From NCBI GenBank assembly GCA_024233435.1, contig JACKPQ010000001.1, positions 310,001 to 374,000 of the forward strand: a DNA stretch of 64,000 bases, given 5' to 3'. The DNA comes from Chlamydiales bacterium. Lineage in GTDB: Bacteria; Chlamydiota; Chlamydiia; Chlamydiales; JACKPQ01. This document shows, one piece after another, positions 42,338 to 52,600 of the stretch. Numbering within the stretch: the first letter of the stretch is position 1; the number at the start of each line of letters is the position of its first letter. The notes below the pieces were generated by a model, which worked only from the letters and a program-made list of their open reading frames with translations, was not told where the DNA came from and did not search any database. The translations under genes and the position numbers were made by a program.

Positions 42338-43156
42338 ATGTTTTGGGACCCGCCAAGAGAAATATTTACGATTCCGCTGATTGGACGGCCCGTTGTCTGG
42401 TACGGCTTGCTCTTTGCTGTAGGCGTCTGGCTGGGCTACCAGGTTGCCCTTTGGCGTGTGACTAAGTTATGCGGCGATAAAAAGAGGGCAGCGCAGCTTT
42501 GTGAGCGCTTAGCTATGCATGTCATCATTGGGTGCGTTATCGGGGCAAAGGTAGGCCACGTCCTTTTCTATGAGCCATGGGCTTTGATTAAGTCTGATCC
42601 GCTAATGCTCATTAGATTTTGGGAAGAGGGATTGGCTAGCCATGGAGCGGTTATTGGTATCGCAACGGGGTTGGCTATTTTTGCCAAGAAAATCAAAATT
42701 GGGGCTTTGGCCTGGATCGATGTGCTTGCTGTTCCAGCATGCATTGCCGGAGCTTTTATCCGGTTTGGAAATTTTGTTAATCAAGAGATTTTGGGTATTA
42801 AATGTCGCTTGCCATGGGCGGTGACCTTTGGCCACCCCATCGATGGGTCGATGCCAGTGGCTCGCCATCCCGTGCAGCTTTATGAAGCTTTTGGCTATTT
42901 GGCAATCGGCTATCTGATCTCTTATGTTTGGCAAAAAGAAAATCGTCAGGGCTTTATTGCGGGCCTGTTTTTTGTCTGTGTATTCGCATTTAGGTTTTGC
43001 ATGGAGTTTTTTAAGGAAAGGCAAAGTGCACTTTTAGGCGATGCTAACTTATTTACGATGGGGCAGTACTTGAGCGTTCCACTTATTGCGGTAGGAATTT
43101 ATCTTATGCGCAAAGCGGTGCGATCCGGCGCAAAGTTGCACGTAGCTTTTGACTGA
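42338..43156 (+). CDS. lgt: Prolipoprotein diacylglyceryl transferase
   Basis: Lgt adds diacylglycerol to the lipobox Cys of prolipoproteins in the inner membrane. The protein has 272 residues from ATG 42338; in-frame ATGs at 42314 and 42302 overlap rlmH and cannot be excluded. Motifs: VVWYGLLFAVGVWLGY, the essential region EGLASHGAVIGI, the Lgt signature IRFGNFVNQEILG and the H/Y-containing ARHPVQLYEAFGYL. About seven membrane spans. The last 53 bases overlap a convergent gene. Confidence 0.93.
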   Translation: MFWDPPREIFTIPLIGRPVVWYGLLFAVGVWLGYQVALWRVTKLCGDKKRAAQLCERLAMHVIIGCVIGAKVGHVLFYEPWALIKSDPLMLIRFWEEGLASHGAVIGIATGLAIFAKKIKIGALAWIDVLAVPACIAGAFIRFGNFVNQEILGIKCRLPWAVTFGHPIDGSMPVARHPVQLYEAFGYLAIGYLISYVWQKENRQGFIAGLFFVCVFAFRFCMEFFKERQSALLGDANLFTMGQYLSVPLIAVGIYLMRKAVRSGAKLHVAFD

Positions 43157-44735
43157 TTTCTTTTTTGGGAAGTTGGGGATGGAGCGCTTCAAGGCGCCGC
43201 GTGTGCCAGGCTTTGAGCTTTTGAATCGGAGCTTCGCTTGATTTGTAGTGGTACCACGCATTTTTGCAAATAGCAGTGATTCGTTTTTTGATTGGAGCCT
43301 CAAAAGGGCGCATATGGGGATTTGATTCAAAGTAGCGGTCAGCAACAACCAAAGAGAGATCCCTATCTGTGATTTTTCCATCGAAGTATTTGTATTTTTG
43401 AGCTGTTTCTAGGGCGATTTTATAAAGCTGTTCTTCTTTATTAAAGCACGTCCAGCGGTGAAGCATATCCCCTTGGATTGTCCAGACTCTTAAGTGAGTG
43501 CTTAAATTTTGTGTGTCGACAATGTGTTTATCAGCTCGAAGCGTGGCTATGGTTTGTTGAAGCAGCTCGTCAAAAGATATTTGTGGATTGTTGCAAAGCG
43601 TATCGGCAAGGGACAGTTCAACCAGAGGGATTAAGACTTGATTTAGCTGAGGGTTGGCTTGAGCGATGAGCTCATGCCACAGAATGGCAGAGGCTTCTTC
43701 AATGACTGGCAAGTCCTTGGCGCATGCAAATAACTCCAGAAGCAATGCGGTAACATCTTCAAGTGTTGGAAGAGGTTTTTGACCTATGAGAGCAATGACT
43801 TGAGTATTGAGCAGAGCATAGATAGAGGTATCAAGAATTGGGCAAGCTGGAAGGGTGCGGCCACAGGCAAGAGCATAGGTGTAGTTAATGGCAATTTTCA
43901 ATTTTTCTTCGCAGATGCTTTTTGGCAGCTTGAGTGCAAGTGGATAAAGCGAGCAAAGACGCCTGCCGACCTCTGTGATATTGCTAAAGCGAATTTGGCA
44001 TCCAACAAAATTCCTAATTGCTTTTTGTTGAAGATCAGTCATTGTTGGGGCTTTAGCTCGTTGGTAAGCTTCGCTATAAAGATGGGCGGCGATAAGAGTA
44101 CAATCTTCAGAAAAAGTGTCTGCGGGTTGATCTTTCAAGCGATTAAATGTTTGGTAGAGTTCGTTGCGCAATTGGCGCTCTGAAATGATCTCTTCGCATG
44201 AGAGGATAGAGATTTGATGCTTGATGATCCATCGATCCATTTCATCAATTTCGCACGGCTGTAAATTAGCAGACGGATTGCAGATGTTTTTATAAGCTGC
44301 CCAGATGCGCTTTTGTAAATGTTCAAGTGAGCAACGGCGTCCCTCAATGATAGCGATCCATTCACTGACTTTAAAGGCGATATGCATGGCCACTTGCATT
44401 GCAGAGCGGGGCTTGCGATCGCTGCGTTTTAAGTGGTAGCGGATGATCGCATCCAAATCAAGCGTTCCATTAGGCGTTAATAACCTTTGATGTTGCTCAA
44501 TCAACTCATAAAAATAGGAGACCTTTTCGTAGACTTTTTGGATGACGGGGCCGCTTAAATGGCGATTGGGAAATCGTTTTTGAAACTCACTTTTTATCGA
44601 TGAAATAAGCAAAGATTGCAGCTGGTACGACCAAGGCTCGCATGATTTATTATCCCGTAATAGTTTCGAGATTTTTTGCGATAAAAACAATTGGACATCG
44701 CTAAAAGTATCGTCTAATTCATCTATTTTTTTCAT
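43104..44735 (-). CDS. Large helical protein, unknown
   Basis: The protein has 543 residues, mostly alpha-helical, with no signal peptide or membrane span. It shows many Cys and Trp residues and a basic C-terminus (LKAWHTRRLEALHPQLP...LRATLRRIAPLCA). The ATG at 44735 is preceded by AT-rich DNA shared with the divergent ssb promoter. The gene converges on and overlaps lgt by 53 bases. I do not recognise the family. Length and lineage-restricted look suggest a chlamydia-specific protein, perhaps host-related. Confidence 0.65.
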   Translation of the reverse strand: MKKIDELDDTFSDVQLFLSQKISKLLRDNKSCEPWSYQLQSLLISSIKSEFQKRFPNRHLSGPVIQKVYEKVSYFYELIEQHQRLLTPNGTLDLDAIIRYHLKRSDRKPRSAMQVAMHIAFKVSEWIAIIEGRRCSLEHLQKRIWAAYKNICNPSANLQPCEIDEMDRWIIKHQISILSCEEIISERQLRNELYQTFNRLKDQPADTFSEDCTLIAAHLYSEAYQRAKAPTMTDLQQKAIRNFVGCQIRFSNITEVGRRLCSLYPLALKLPKSICEEKLKIAINYTYALACGRTLPACPILDTSIYALLNTQVIALIGQKPLPTLEDVTALLLELFACAKDLPVIEEASAILWHELIAQANPQLNQVLIPLVELSLADTLCNNPQISFDELLQQTIATLRADKHIVDTQNLSTHLRVWTIQGDMLHRWTCFNKEEQLYKIALETAQKYKYFDGKITDRDLSLVVADRYFESNPHMRPFEAPIKKRITAICKNAWYHYKSSEAPIQKLKAWHTRRLEALHPQLPKKEISQKLRATLRRIAPLCA

Positions 44736-44796
44736 ATAATTTTATATTTATATTAATATTATTTTTTTAGCTAGAAGTGAGGGAAGAATTTTTTTG

Positions 44797-44825
44797 TTGA
44801 TGTTATGAGGCAGTTGATTCATAAT
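44797..44825 (+). promoter_or_regulatory. Predicted promoter of ssb
   Basis: TTGATG (44797-44802) and CATAAT (44820-44825) are 17 bases apart, giving a start near 44832. This places the alternative upstream ssb ATG (44824) inside the -10 box, so supports translation from 44857. Confidence 0.55.
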
Positions 44826-44856
44826 GGGGAAAAATCCAGATTGGAGACTGTATCAT

Positions 44857-45315
44857 ATGAATCATTTAATGCTTGCCGGACATTTAGGAACTGATCCTGA
44901 AGTGCGTTACACATCTGATGGAAAGAAAATCACAACCTTGCGACTTGCTGTTAATACGCGTCGTAGCGGTAAAGATGATACCATGTGGTGGCGCCTGACA
45001 ATTTGGGATGAGCAGTTTGATCGCATGATGCCCTACCTGAAAAAAGGTTCAGCATTGATTGCATTTGGTGAGATCAAACGTCCAGAAATTTATAACGATC
45101 GCGAAGGCAAACCACAAGTTTCACTTGAGATGTCTGTCAGTCAACTTTCATTCCCACCATTTGGACGCGGTCAAAGCGCAGAGGGTGGAGCACCAAAGCA
45201 GCAATCTCACAGCCAACCACAAGCTGATGAGTATGCAAGTGCTAGCGCACCGACATATGGCTCGGCGCCCGCTCAGCAGCCTCAAAGCTTTCCAGATGAT
45301 GAGATCCCATTTTAA
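44857..45315 (+). CDS. ssb: Single-stranded DNA-binding protein
   Basis: SSB coats single-stranded DNA in replication and repair. From ATG 44857 (GGAG 10 bases upstream, just after the predicted promoter) the protein has 152 residues. It has the OB-fold start MNHLMLAGHLGTDPEVRYT and KKGSALIAFGEIKRPEIY, a Gln/Ala/Ser-rich linker, and the canonical acidic tip DDEIPF that recruits partner proteins. It is followed by pepA, the same order as in Chlamydia. Confidence 0.95.
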   Translation: MNHLMLAGHLGTDPEVRYTSDGKKITTLRLAVNTRRSGKDDTMWWRLTIWDEQFDRMMPYLKKGSALIAFGEIKRPEIYNDREGKPQVSLEMSVSQLSFPPFGRGQSAEGGAPKQQSHSQPQADEYASASAPTYGSAPAQQPQSFPDDEIPF

Positions 45316-45335
45316 CCCTTAGTTGAACGGACAAA

Positions 45336-46748
45336 ATGAAAATTACATTTGCTACTATAAGTAAACGTCCTAAAGCAGACGTTATCGTTGTTCCTTGTTA
45401 CAAAGACAAAAAGATCAGCGATCCTAAAATCAAAGAGGCTGTAGCTACTGCGCTTTTAGATTTTAAGGCAAAGCTCGGTCAGTGCATGCTCGTTTATGCA
45501 GATGTGCCCGAGGAGCGTATTTTACTCCTGGGCCTCGGAGAGAAAGATGAGAGTTGCCCGCGCACAGCGTTTGCTGCAGCTTGCAAAAAGATTCGCTGCC
45601 TTGAGCTTAAGTCTGTAAATTTATGTGTTGATCATGTCAATCCTGATCAAGCTGTAAGCGGTTTTTGCTTGGCAAATTACGCTTTCGAGCAACTTAAATC
45701 TAAAAAAGAAGCAGTTTTAGTTGAGTCAATTGCCGTTATCGGAGCTAAAAAATCGGTTGAAAAGGCATGTGCTCAAGAGGTGAAAATTGCCGAAGGTGTC
45801 AATTTTGCACGCGATCTCGTCCACGGAAATGCCGATGATGTTACCCCCCAGTATTTGGCAAAAGTAGCGCAAGAGCTTGGCAAACATCCAAAAGTAAAGA
45901 CCCAGGTCTTTGATAAAAAGCGTATCGAAAAAGAGAAGATGGGCCTTATTCTTGCCGTGAATCGCGGCTCTTTTAGGGATCCGCATCTGCTCATTGTAAG
46001 CTATCGCGGGGCGCCATCTAAAAAAGACCACACAGTTATTGTCGGTAAAGGCATTACCTACGACACCGGCGGTCTAAATCTCAAGCCTACAGGATCTATG
46101 GAAGAGATGAAAACCGATATGGGTGGATCTGCTGTGGCATTAGGAATGATTAAAACGGCGATTCTAACTGGATTAAAGGCGAATATCACAGCTGTTGTCC
46201 CAACAACTGAAAATTCAATTGGCTCACGCAGCTACAAACCTGGTGATGTCTACACATCTTATGCAGGTAAAACCGTTGAAATTTTTAATACCGATGCAGA
46301 AGGGCGCCTTGTTCTAGCTGATGCAATGGCCTACGCGGTCAAGCATCTAAAGCCAACGCGTATGATCGACTTTGCAACACTTACAGGAGCCATTGTCATC
46401 TCGCTTGGGGAAGAGCGATCAGGACTTTTTTCTAACGATGACAAACTTGCAAAAGCTTTATATCAAGCTGGAGAGGAGAGTGGAGATAAAGTTTGGCGCT
46501 TACCCCTTGATAAAAAGTATCGCGAGCTGCTGAATTCCAATATTGCAGATATCAAAAATTGCGCTAAGAGGCAAGCAGGCTCAATTACTGCTGCTAAATT
46601 TCTAGAAGAATTTGTTGGCGATGTCCCTTGGGCTCATATCGATATCGCTGGCACAGCTTACCTAGATAACCCTTGCGGTGTGCATTCAACACAAGCAACA
46701 GGAGCCGGGATTAGGCTTCTTACAGAGTATTTCAACAAACATGCTTAA
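45336..46748 (+). CDS. pepA: Leucyl aminopeptidase (M17)
   Basis: This 470-residue hexameric two-metal aminopeptidase releases N-terminal residues from peptides. The catalytic core has VGKGITYDTGGLNLKP (metal Lys/Asp), MKTDMGGSAVALG, the M17 signature NTDAEGRLVLADA and the C-terminal GSITAAKFLEEFVG and HIDIAGTA. It starts 20 bases after the ssb stop. Its last 8 bases overlap the pseudouridine synthase gene. Confidence 0.95.
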   Translation: MKITFATISKRPKADVIVVPCYKDKKISDPKIKEAVATALLDFKAKLGQCMLVYADVPEERILLLGLGEKDESCPRTAFAAACKKIRCLELKSVNLCVDHVNPDQAVSGFCLANYAFEQLKSKKEAVLVESIAVIGAKKSVEKACAQEVKIAEGVNFARDLVHGNADDVTPQYLAKVAQELGKHPKVKTQVFDKKRIEKEKMGLILAVNRGSFRDPHLLIVSYRGAPSKKDHTVIVGKGITYDTGGLNLKPTGSMEEMKTDMGGSAVALGMIKTAILTGLKANITAVVPTTENSIGSRSYKPGDVYTSYAGKTVEIFNTDAEGRLVLADAMAYAVKHLKPTRMIDFATLTGAIVISLGEERSGLFSNDDKLAKALYQAGEESGDKVWRLPLDKKYRELLNSNIADIKNCAKRQAGSITAAKFLEEFVGDVPWAHIDIAGTAYLDNPCGVHSTQATGAGIRLLTEYFNKHA

Positions 46749-47637
46749 AACAAAACAAATCGTTAAATTTACCGTATCTCGCTTTGATGAGGGCGTCAGG
46801 CTATCTAGTTTTGTGCGCGCTCATGTCGAAGGAAATTACTCTTTATCCGCTGTTAAACGAGCGATTGATCGATGTGCTGTTCAAGTCAACGGCCACACAG
46901 AATGTTTTTCGTCTTATAAAGTTGCTTATGGTGACGAGCTTTCTTTAGATTTAGAAGTTCTTGGAGCCGCTGCGGAGCTAGCACCCATAAGAGCGCAGCA
47001 GGTATTGTATGAAGACGAGCAACTGCTCATCTTTGACAAAGCGCCTGGTGTTGTTTGTGATGAAGAAGAGCTCTCAGAGCTGTTCCCAAATACGCATTTG
47101 GTTCATCGCTTAGACAAAGAGACTAGCGGAGTGGTTGCTTTAGCAAAGACCCCTCTTACAAAAAACTATATGGAAGAGCTCTTTCGCAAACGCGAAGTTA
47201 AAAAAGACTATTTGGCTATTGTCGTCGGCGAGATGGGTGAGGATCGTGGCGTTATCGATAATCCCCTGCAGAAGATCGTTTCCTATGACGGACAATCCCT
47301 TTGGGGAGCTGCACCAAAAGGGCGGGGCTTAAGAGCTGTGACCTATTGGCAAAGACTCAAATGGGGTGGGGGACTTTCTTTAGTGCGCTGCCAACCCAAG
47401 ACAGGCCGCACGCACCAGATACGCGTTCACCTAAGCCATATCGGATACCCCCTACTTGGCGATCGCCAATATGGACGTGATGCCGATACCTCTTTTGTTG
47501 CAGATCGCCACTTGCTCCATGCCAAAGGTCTTTCCTTCATCCATCCCGTTACAGGCGAGCTGATCAGAGTTGAGTCAGCTGTACCACCTGATATGCAAGC
47601 TGCTATTGAGACCATTGAAAATTCACTCAAAACATGA
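46741..47637 (+). CDS. RluA-family pseudouridine synthase
   Basis: The protein has 298 residues from ATG 46741 (overlapping the pepA stop). An N-terminal S4 RNA-binding domain (LSSFVRAHVEG...IDRCAVQVNG) precedes the catalytic domain with the Asp in VHRLDKETSGVVALAKT and the RluA-type segments KTGRTHQIRVHLSHIGYPLLGD and LHAKGLSFIHP. It is RluD/RluC-like, but the specific uridine in 23S rRNA cannot be stated. Coupled to the glycosyltransferase gene (ATGA). Confidence 0.9.
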   Translation: MLKTKQIVKFTVSRFDEGVRLSSFVRAHVEGNYSLSAVKRAIDRCAVQVNGHTECFSSYKVAYGDELSLDLEVLGAAAELAPIRAQQVLYEDEQLLIFDKAPGVVCDEEELSELFPNTHLVHRLDKETSGVVALAKTPLTKNYMEELFRKREVKKDYLAIVVGEMGEDRGVIDNPLQKIVSYDGQSLWGAAPKGRGLRAVTYWQRLKWGGGLSLVRCQPKTGRTHQIRVHLSHIGYPLLGDRQYGRDADTSFVADRHLLHAKGLSFIHPVTGELIRVESAVPPDMQAAIETIENSLKT

Positions 47638-48548
47638 ATGTTTTAATCGTTAAAACATCGTCTTTGGGCGATCTTTTGCAAATTTTCCCTACACTAAGTT
47701 ATCTCAAAAAGCGTGGTGCTACCATTGACTGGGTAGTTGAAAAGCGCTTTGAGGAGCTGGCCCTTGCGCATCCAGATATTAACGCTGTTATTACCATCGA
47801 TTCAAAAGCCTGGCCCAAAGGCCTCTTAAATTTACGAAAAATGCCACATTACGATCTTGTGATCGATCTCCAAGGCAATTGCAAGTCAGGGCTGGTTACA
47901 TTCTTGGCAAAGGCGAAACAAAAAGTTGGATTCACGCTTAAGACATGCGCTGAATGGCCTAATGTCTTTGCAACCAATAAGCGCTACTGCCTTGACTTAT
48001 CTGCAAACGCAGCAGAGAGCTACTTGCAAGTTGTGCAAAAGCATTTTGGTGATACTGTGCCTTTTGTCTACCGTGGTACAGAGCTCAAACTTACCGATCC
48101 TGTCCCTGATGTTTCAAGCGAAGCGTTCATGATCTGCTCAGGATCGGCGTGGCCAAGCAAGCAGCTTCTGCCAACCACCTGGAAAAAAATCGAAGAGGCT
48201 TTAAACGCCCCAATCTATATAGTTTCTCCCGATCAAAGGCTCCCACTCCCCGTATGGCAAGCCCTTATGCGAAAAGTCAAAGGAGTCATTGCTCTCGATT
48301 CAGCGGCCTTGCACCTTTGTGCAACAACAAACACTCCTTCATTTTCCATCTTCGGCCCCTCAAACCCCCATGTCTATAAGCCCAAAGGCGATCATCACCA
48401 ATTCTTTTGGGGCACATGTCCCTTTAATAAGCAGTTTGAAAGGCGCTGTCCAATCCTGCGCACCTGTTCTGCTCCCTGCACAAAACAAATGGATGAGGAA
48501 GCTCTCACCGATGCCCTTATCCAGTGGTTAAATTGCAGATTTTGTTGA
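47634..48548 (+). CDS. Family 9 glycosyltransferase (heptosyltransferase-like)
   Basis: The 304-residue protein matches ADP-heptose:LPS heptosyltransferases. The N-terminal MNVLIVKTSSLGDLLQIFPTL has the GD/LGD acceptor motif, followed by YDLVIDLQGNCKSGL and the C-terminal nucleotide-sugar site ALDSAALHLCATTNTPSFSIFGPSNP. WaaC is the nearest described type. Chlamydial LPS in Chlamydiaceae lacks heptose, so a heptosyl or other sugar role in this lineage is interesting. It overlaps the RluA-type gene by 4 bases and converges on the next gene with a 32-base overlap. Confidence 0.82.
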   Translation: MNVLIVKTSSLGDLLQIFPTLSYLKKRGATIDWVVEKRFEELALAHPDINAVITIDSKAWPKGLLNLRKMPHYDLVIDLQGNCKSGLVTFLAKAKQKVGFTLKTCAEWPNVFATNKRYCLDLSANAAESYLQVVQKHFGDTVPFVYRGTELKLTDPVPDVSSEAFMICSGSAWPSKQLLPTTWKKIEEALNAPIYIVSPDQRLPLPVWQALMRKVKGVIALDSAALHLCATTNTPSFSIFGPSNPHVYKPKGDHHQFFWGTCPFNKQFERRCPILRTCSAPCTKQMDEEALTDALIQWLNCRFC

Positions 48549-49611
48549 AATCGACGTTGGCTTCAACAACTTGGATGGCCTCTTGGATCTTTTCAGTATC
48601 TTCCAGTTGGATCTTAGCTGTGTACGAAGTGATCATTTGAATCGCTCTATAGCTGTTGATGGGGGTAAAAAGCATCGGAATGTCAGCGCGTTTGAGCTTT
48701 TCGATGATTGAGGTTGGAGGTACATCTTCTCCAGTCAGGATGAAACCTGTGCCAAGGTCGCCATGCTTTTCTTGGTATTTGATCGTAGATTCGATGATGT
48801 CAGTGCGCGAGCTGTGTGTGATGACAAGTTGCGACGGTCTGATCAGCTTTTTATAGGTTTCTAGCGGGGTTGCAATGAGACGTGTGTGGCGGAAATGGCG
48901 CATATGGTGGTGCTCGCCAGAGAGCAAGCAGGCGTTAAAAAGATTTTCAAAATCCTTCATCGATGGATTACTCAAGAAGGGGTCGAAAGGAATGCACCCA
49001 AGCAAGGGAATATCCCATCGCTTTAAGGCTTTTGCCATGTAGTCTGTAATCATCTGCCTTTTATCATCAAGAACGCGATTTAAGATAATGCCCGCAATGC
49101 GCACGCCATGTTGATCACATAGGGCTTTATTCACAGCAATAGCATCAAAAGATGAGCCGAGACCACCCGAAGCGATCATGATCATATCAGTTCCAAGATG
49201 CTTGGCAATGGTAGCGTTGTTAATATCACAGATGGAGCCTACGCCCGTGTGGCCTGTGCCTTCAACAAGGACCATGTCATTATGAGCGGTCAAGTCCTGA
49301 TGGGCTAGCTCAACAGCCTGCAGCAGCTTTTGGGCATCGATTTTTCCATCGAGGTAATCCCGTGTAAATCCTCTAGGGAAAAGAACAGGGCTCATGCTTT
49401 GCAAAGAAGCCGTAAGTTCAAAGGTTTTATGAAAAATTAAGACATCTTTATCGACACGGATGCCCGTGTCCGTTAGGACATGCTCCTGACCAACTGGCTT
49501 AATAAAACCCACTGATTGAAAGCGTTTACGCAGACCCGCCATCAGACCAAGGCATGTCGTTGTTTTGCCCACATGTTGGCCTGTCGACGCGATAAAAATC
49601 GATTTACTCAT
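48517..49611 (-). CDS. P-loop (Pta N-terminal/BioD-like) DRTGG-domain protein
   Basis: This 364-residue protein has a dethiobiotin-synthetase-like AAA_26 domain (P-loop ASTGQHVGKTTTCLG; VLVEGTGHTGVGS) followed by a DRTGG domain (about residues 230-330, HSSRTDIIESTI and GFILTGEDVPPT). The same two modules form the N-terminal part of long phosphotransacetylases, but the PTA catalytic domain is absent, suggesting a regulatory or sensor protein. It overlaps the 1492-residue gene by 8 bases, so is probably co-translated with it. Confidence 0.82.
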   Translation of the reverse strand: MSKSIFIASTGQHVGKTTTCLGLMAGLRKRFQSVGFIKPVGQEHVLTDTGIRVDKDVLIFHKTFELTASLQSMSPVLFPRGFTRDYLDGKIDAQKLLQAVELAHQDLTAHNDMVLVEGTGHTGVGSICDINNATIAKHLGTDMIMIASGGLGSSFDAIAVNKALCDQHGVRIAGIILNRVLDDKRQMITDYMAKALKRWDIPLLGCIPFDPFLSNPSMKDFENLFNACLLSGEHHHMRHFRHTRLIATPLETYKKLIRPSQLVITHSSRTDIIESTIKYQEKHGDLGTGFILTGEDVPPTSIIEKLKRADIPMLFTPINSYRAIQMITSYTAKIQLEDTEKIQEAIQVVEANVDFNKICNLTTG

Positions 49612-52600
49612 ATTGAGCTAAATATAGCGGAAGCTGGCGAATAAACCAATTCATAAAGACTGGATGCTTTGGAATCATCATGGCTTCATTAGCAGTAAAT
49701 TCAATAAAGGTTCCGATTAACCAGGCCATTTGTTGAATGATCACGTCATCTTTGGTCTGTCCAATAGGTTGGAAATTATAAAAGCGAATTGTTAGGTTTT
49801 CATTAGATTTCACATCCATCAGATTCTTCAGAGCTTCAACATAGCTCTTTTCCAAATCCGCCTTTGTAGTTTCTAAGAACGCCTTATGCTCTTTGAGAAG
49901 TATGTCCATTTGATCGAAACAAAATTCAACAGTTTCAAATCGAGTTTGAATCTCCCTGTGACATTGATCATATTCGATTTTGTGGGATTTATAAAAGGCT
50001 CGAAGCTCTTGATAAGCAGTCTCCAGCGATTCTTTGTCTTTAAATGGCTTAGTATCCATTCCTAGCTTCTCTAAACACGGTAACAATGTTGCTTCTTCAT
50101 GCTTAGATGCTTTATTTTCATTAATACGAGCGTCTTTGCAGCGCGCTACAATGGTAGTAATCGTCCCGTCATTTAGCTCTACTGACTTTGATTTAAACAA
50201 CTGGTCTAGAATTACTTTCTTTTTTTGTAGTTTTATAAATCTAGCAAAGTGCTCTTTTCTGCAATGATGTAAAACATTTCCTGCCATGACTTGAAAGCTG
50301 GAAATTAAGCTGACAAATTCCTCATGAGATTTTGGCATGGGCAGATCTAAGCGATCAGGGCGAGATGCTGTCTCGTCGTGGTCGGCTTTTCTGTGGGCTT
50401 GAAATTTAAGGCACGCTTGACGGACATTATCCAGATGAGCCACCTTGCATTTATCGGTAGCCTTCGTAAGAATTTCACTAAATAGGCGATGACGGGCAGG
50501 ATCCAGTGTTTGTTTAACATCAGGCCAATGAAGCGTAAGCGTATCTTCTGAATTTGACTCTGTAAAACTATTTAGTTGTTTCTCCATCTTGGCTTGTTCA
50601 GCTAGATGGCGATTTGTGTCAATTAAGGCTTTCACTTTGTCTTGGAATGCGATCAGAGCAGCTACGTAAGCTTTTCGGATGTTGTTTGCAGCTTCTGCTG
50701 CTGACCGGGGTGCTAAAGTGTCATGGACTTTCTCAATTCTATTGATCTCATCTTCAATCTCCTGAAAAAGATCTTCTAGGCTGCCGTCCGGCTTTTCCGA
50801 ATTTTCATTTACACTTGCTTCACTTTTCAACTCGGCTTCAAAATTCTTAGCACGCTCGCTATCGAGCTTTCCAAGCGCATCAAGTGAGCGTTTGATTAAC
50901 TCTGCGATAAAATTTTCGCGAAGTTTTATTAATTCCCGACTAATATCATCGGAGGTTACTTTGTTAGCTCGGTGCACAGGTGGACCTAGGGACTCGAGTG
51001 CAGCTTTGTAAACGCCGTGCGTAACTGAAATTTGTTTTGTTGTATCGCTTAAGGTGTCTTGATACATTTGGCCAAGCAAGCCCACAATGCGCTCTAAGAT
51101 CCAAGTCTGGCTGCCCAAGACTCTCTGCTTAATATCGAGCTTCAACGCATTTTCAACAGTTTCTCTTCGATAGTTTTTCACTTGAGCTAGATGCATAAGT
51201 TTTAAAAAGCTAAAGATACACTTTTCTACATTTGTATCTACAAACTCACTTTCGGTGCCGCTTTTTAATCTCTTCTCTTCAGCAAACGAAGTTGCATTAA
51301 AGTTTTTTAAGGCGTCGTAAACAAGTTCTAATATTTTTGGCTGGAATTGTGATTGATTTTTTTGTGAATCTCTAAAGTCAAAGGCCTTTTTAGCTATTCC
51401 ACTCATCCAAATTGCTTTTTTTGCGCTTGTTGTAATGACTGTATTCAAAAGCCATCCAGAGGCTTTAGCAAAACCTGTAGCAGAATACAGCGCCATTTGC
51501 GTAATTCGACTAATTGCCAGTATAGGATATTTTGTTAGGCTATAATGAGGAGCACCTTCCCATTGTGCAACCTGCAAGGTCATTTCATCGAAAAAATGCT
51601 CAAAAATGAATGGAGGGAAAATAATATCGACAGCATGATCTATGAGCTTTTTGATAAGCAGATCACGTGGCATTTTGCCGTTAAATTGGTCTATAAGAAG
51701 ATTTTCAAGAAGTTCGTCTTCGTAAGTTTGTCCTGCAGCATGCTTAGCAACCCAGTGCTCGTGGGCTCCTATCCAAACCTCTAAAACTCTGTGGACGTTT
51801 TCGGCACCCCAGATAGTGTGGGGATTACTCTGCAGTTTTTTGATAAAAATTTGAGCCTGGTCAGCAAGGCGAGCATGGACTGACTTAATAGCAACATTAA
51901 TCATCTTCTCAAACGGTGTGTAGTTCCACAGAAATTGAGCTAGTTTTTTACGAATAGGCGAGCAAGTCGCATTATGAATAGCAGTTTCAATAGAGACATC
52001 GTCATCAACTGCTTTTTTGGAGTCGTAGTCGCTCAACCCGCATACAAGTTCAATCAGGATGTAGTGAAGGGCAACCTTTGTTCCTGTTTCTTCGATGCGT
52101 TTTTTATATGTTTCAATTTCTGCTAAGAGCTCTTTTGTGCTTAATGTTTTTTCCAGCGTGGTGCGTTCTGCAAAGCCTTCTGTGTCAGGTATCCTTGAGT
52201 GAGTGCCAGGAATTCTCATCGGCCCAACTTGCATGATGCGTTGGTTCATGAAATTCTTCAAGCCTTCGCTTACGCCCACATTTTGTATGTCTTCAAAAAG
52301 TTTGTCGAGCTGGTCCTCAAATGCTTTTTTAGTCGCCTTGTCTGGTAAGCTGTCTAAGATTGTTGGTTTTACGTTTTGCTCGAAAAATTGTCTGAAACCT
52401 TCTTGTTGTACAAGTCCCTTAGAGGCGTTGATGTGCGCATCAATTGCTTTTAAAATTGATTGGACTGCAGCCTTATCCGACAATTCACTTTTGATTAAAC
52501 GATCAAAGCATTGAGAAATATTGTCTGGCCAAACAGGAAAGCCATAAAACCGTGGAGATTCTTTAAAAGAGACAAGGGCTTGAATTACGGTTTGTTTATT

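Noticed and set aside
44824..44856. Upstream ATG start for ssb
   Set aside because: It overlaps the predicted -10 box, and the extra residues are not part of the SSB fold.
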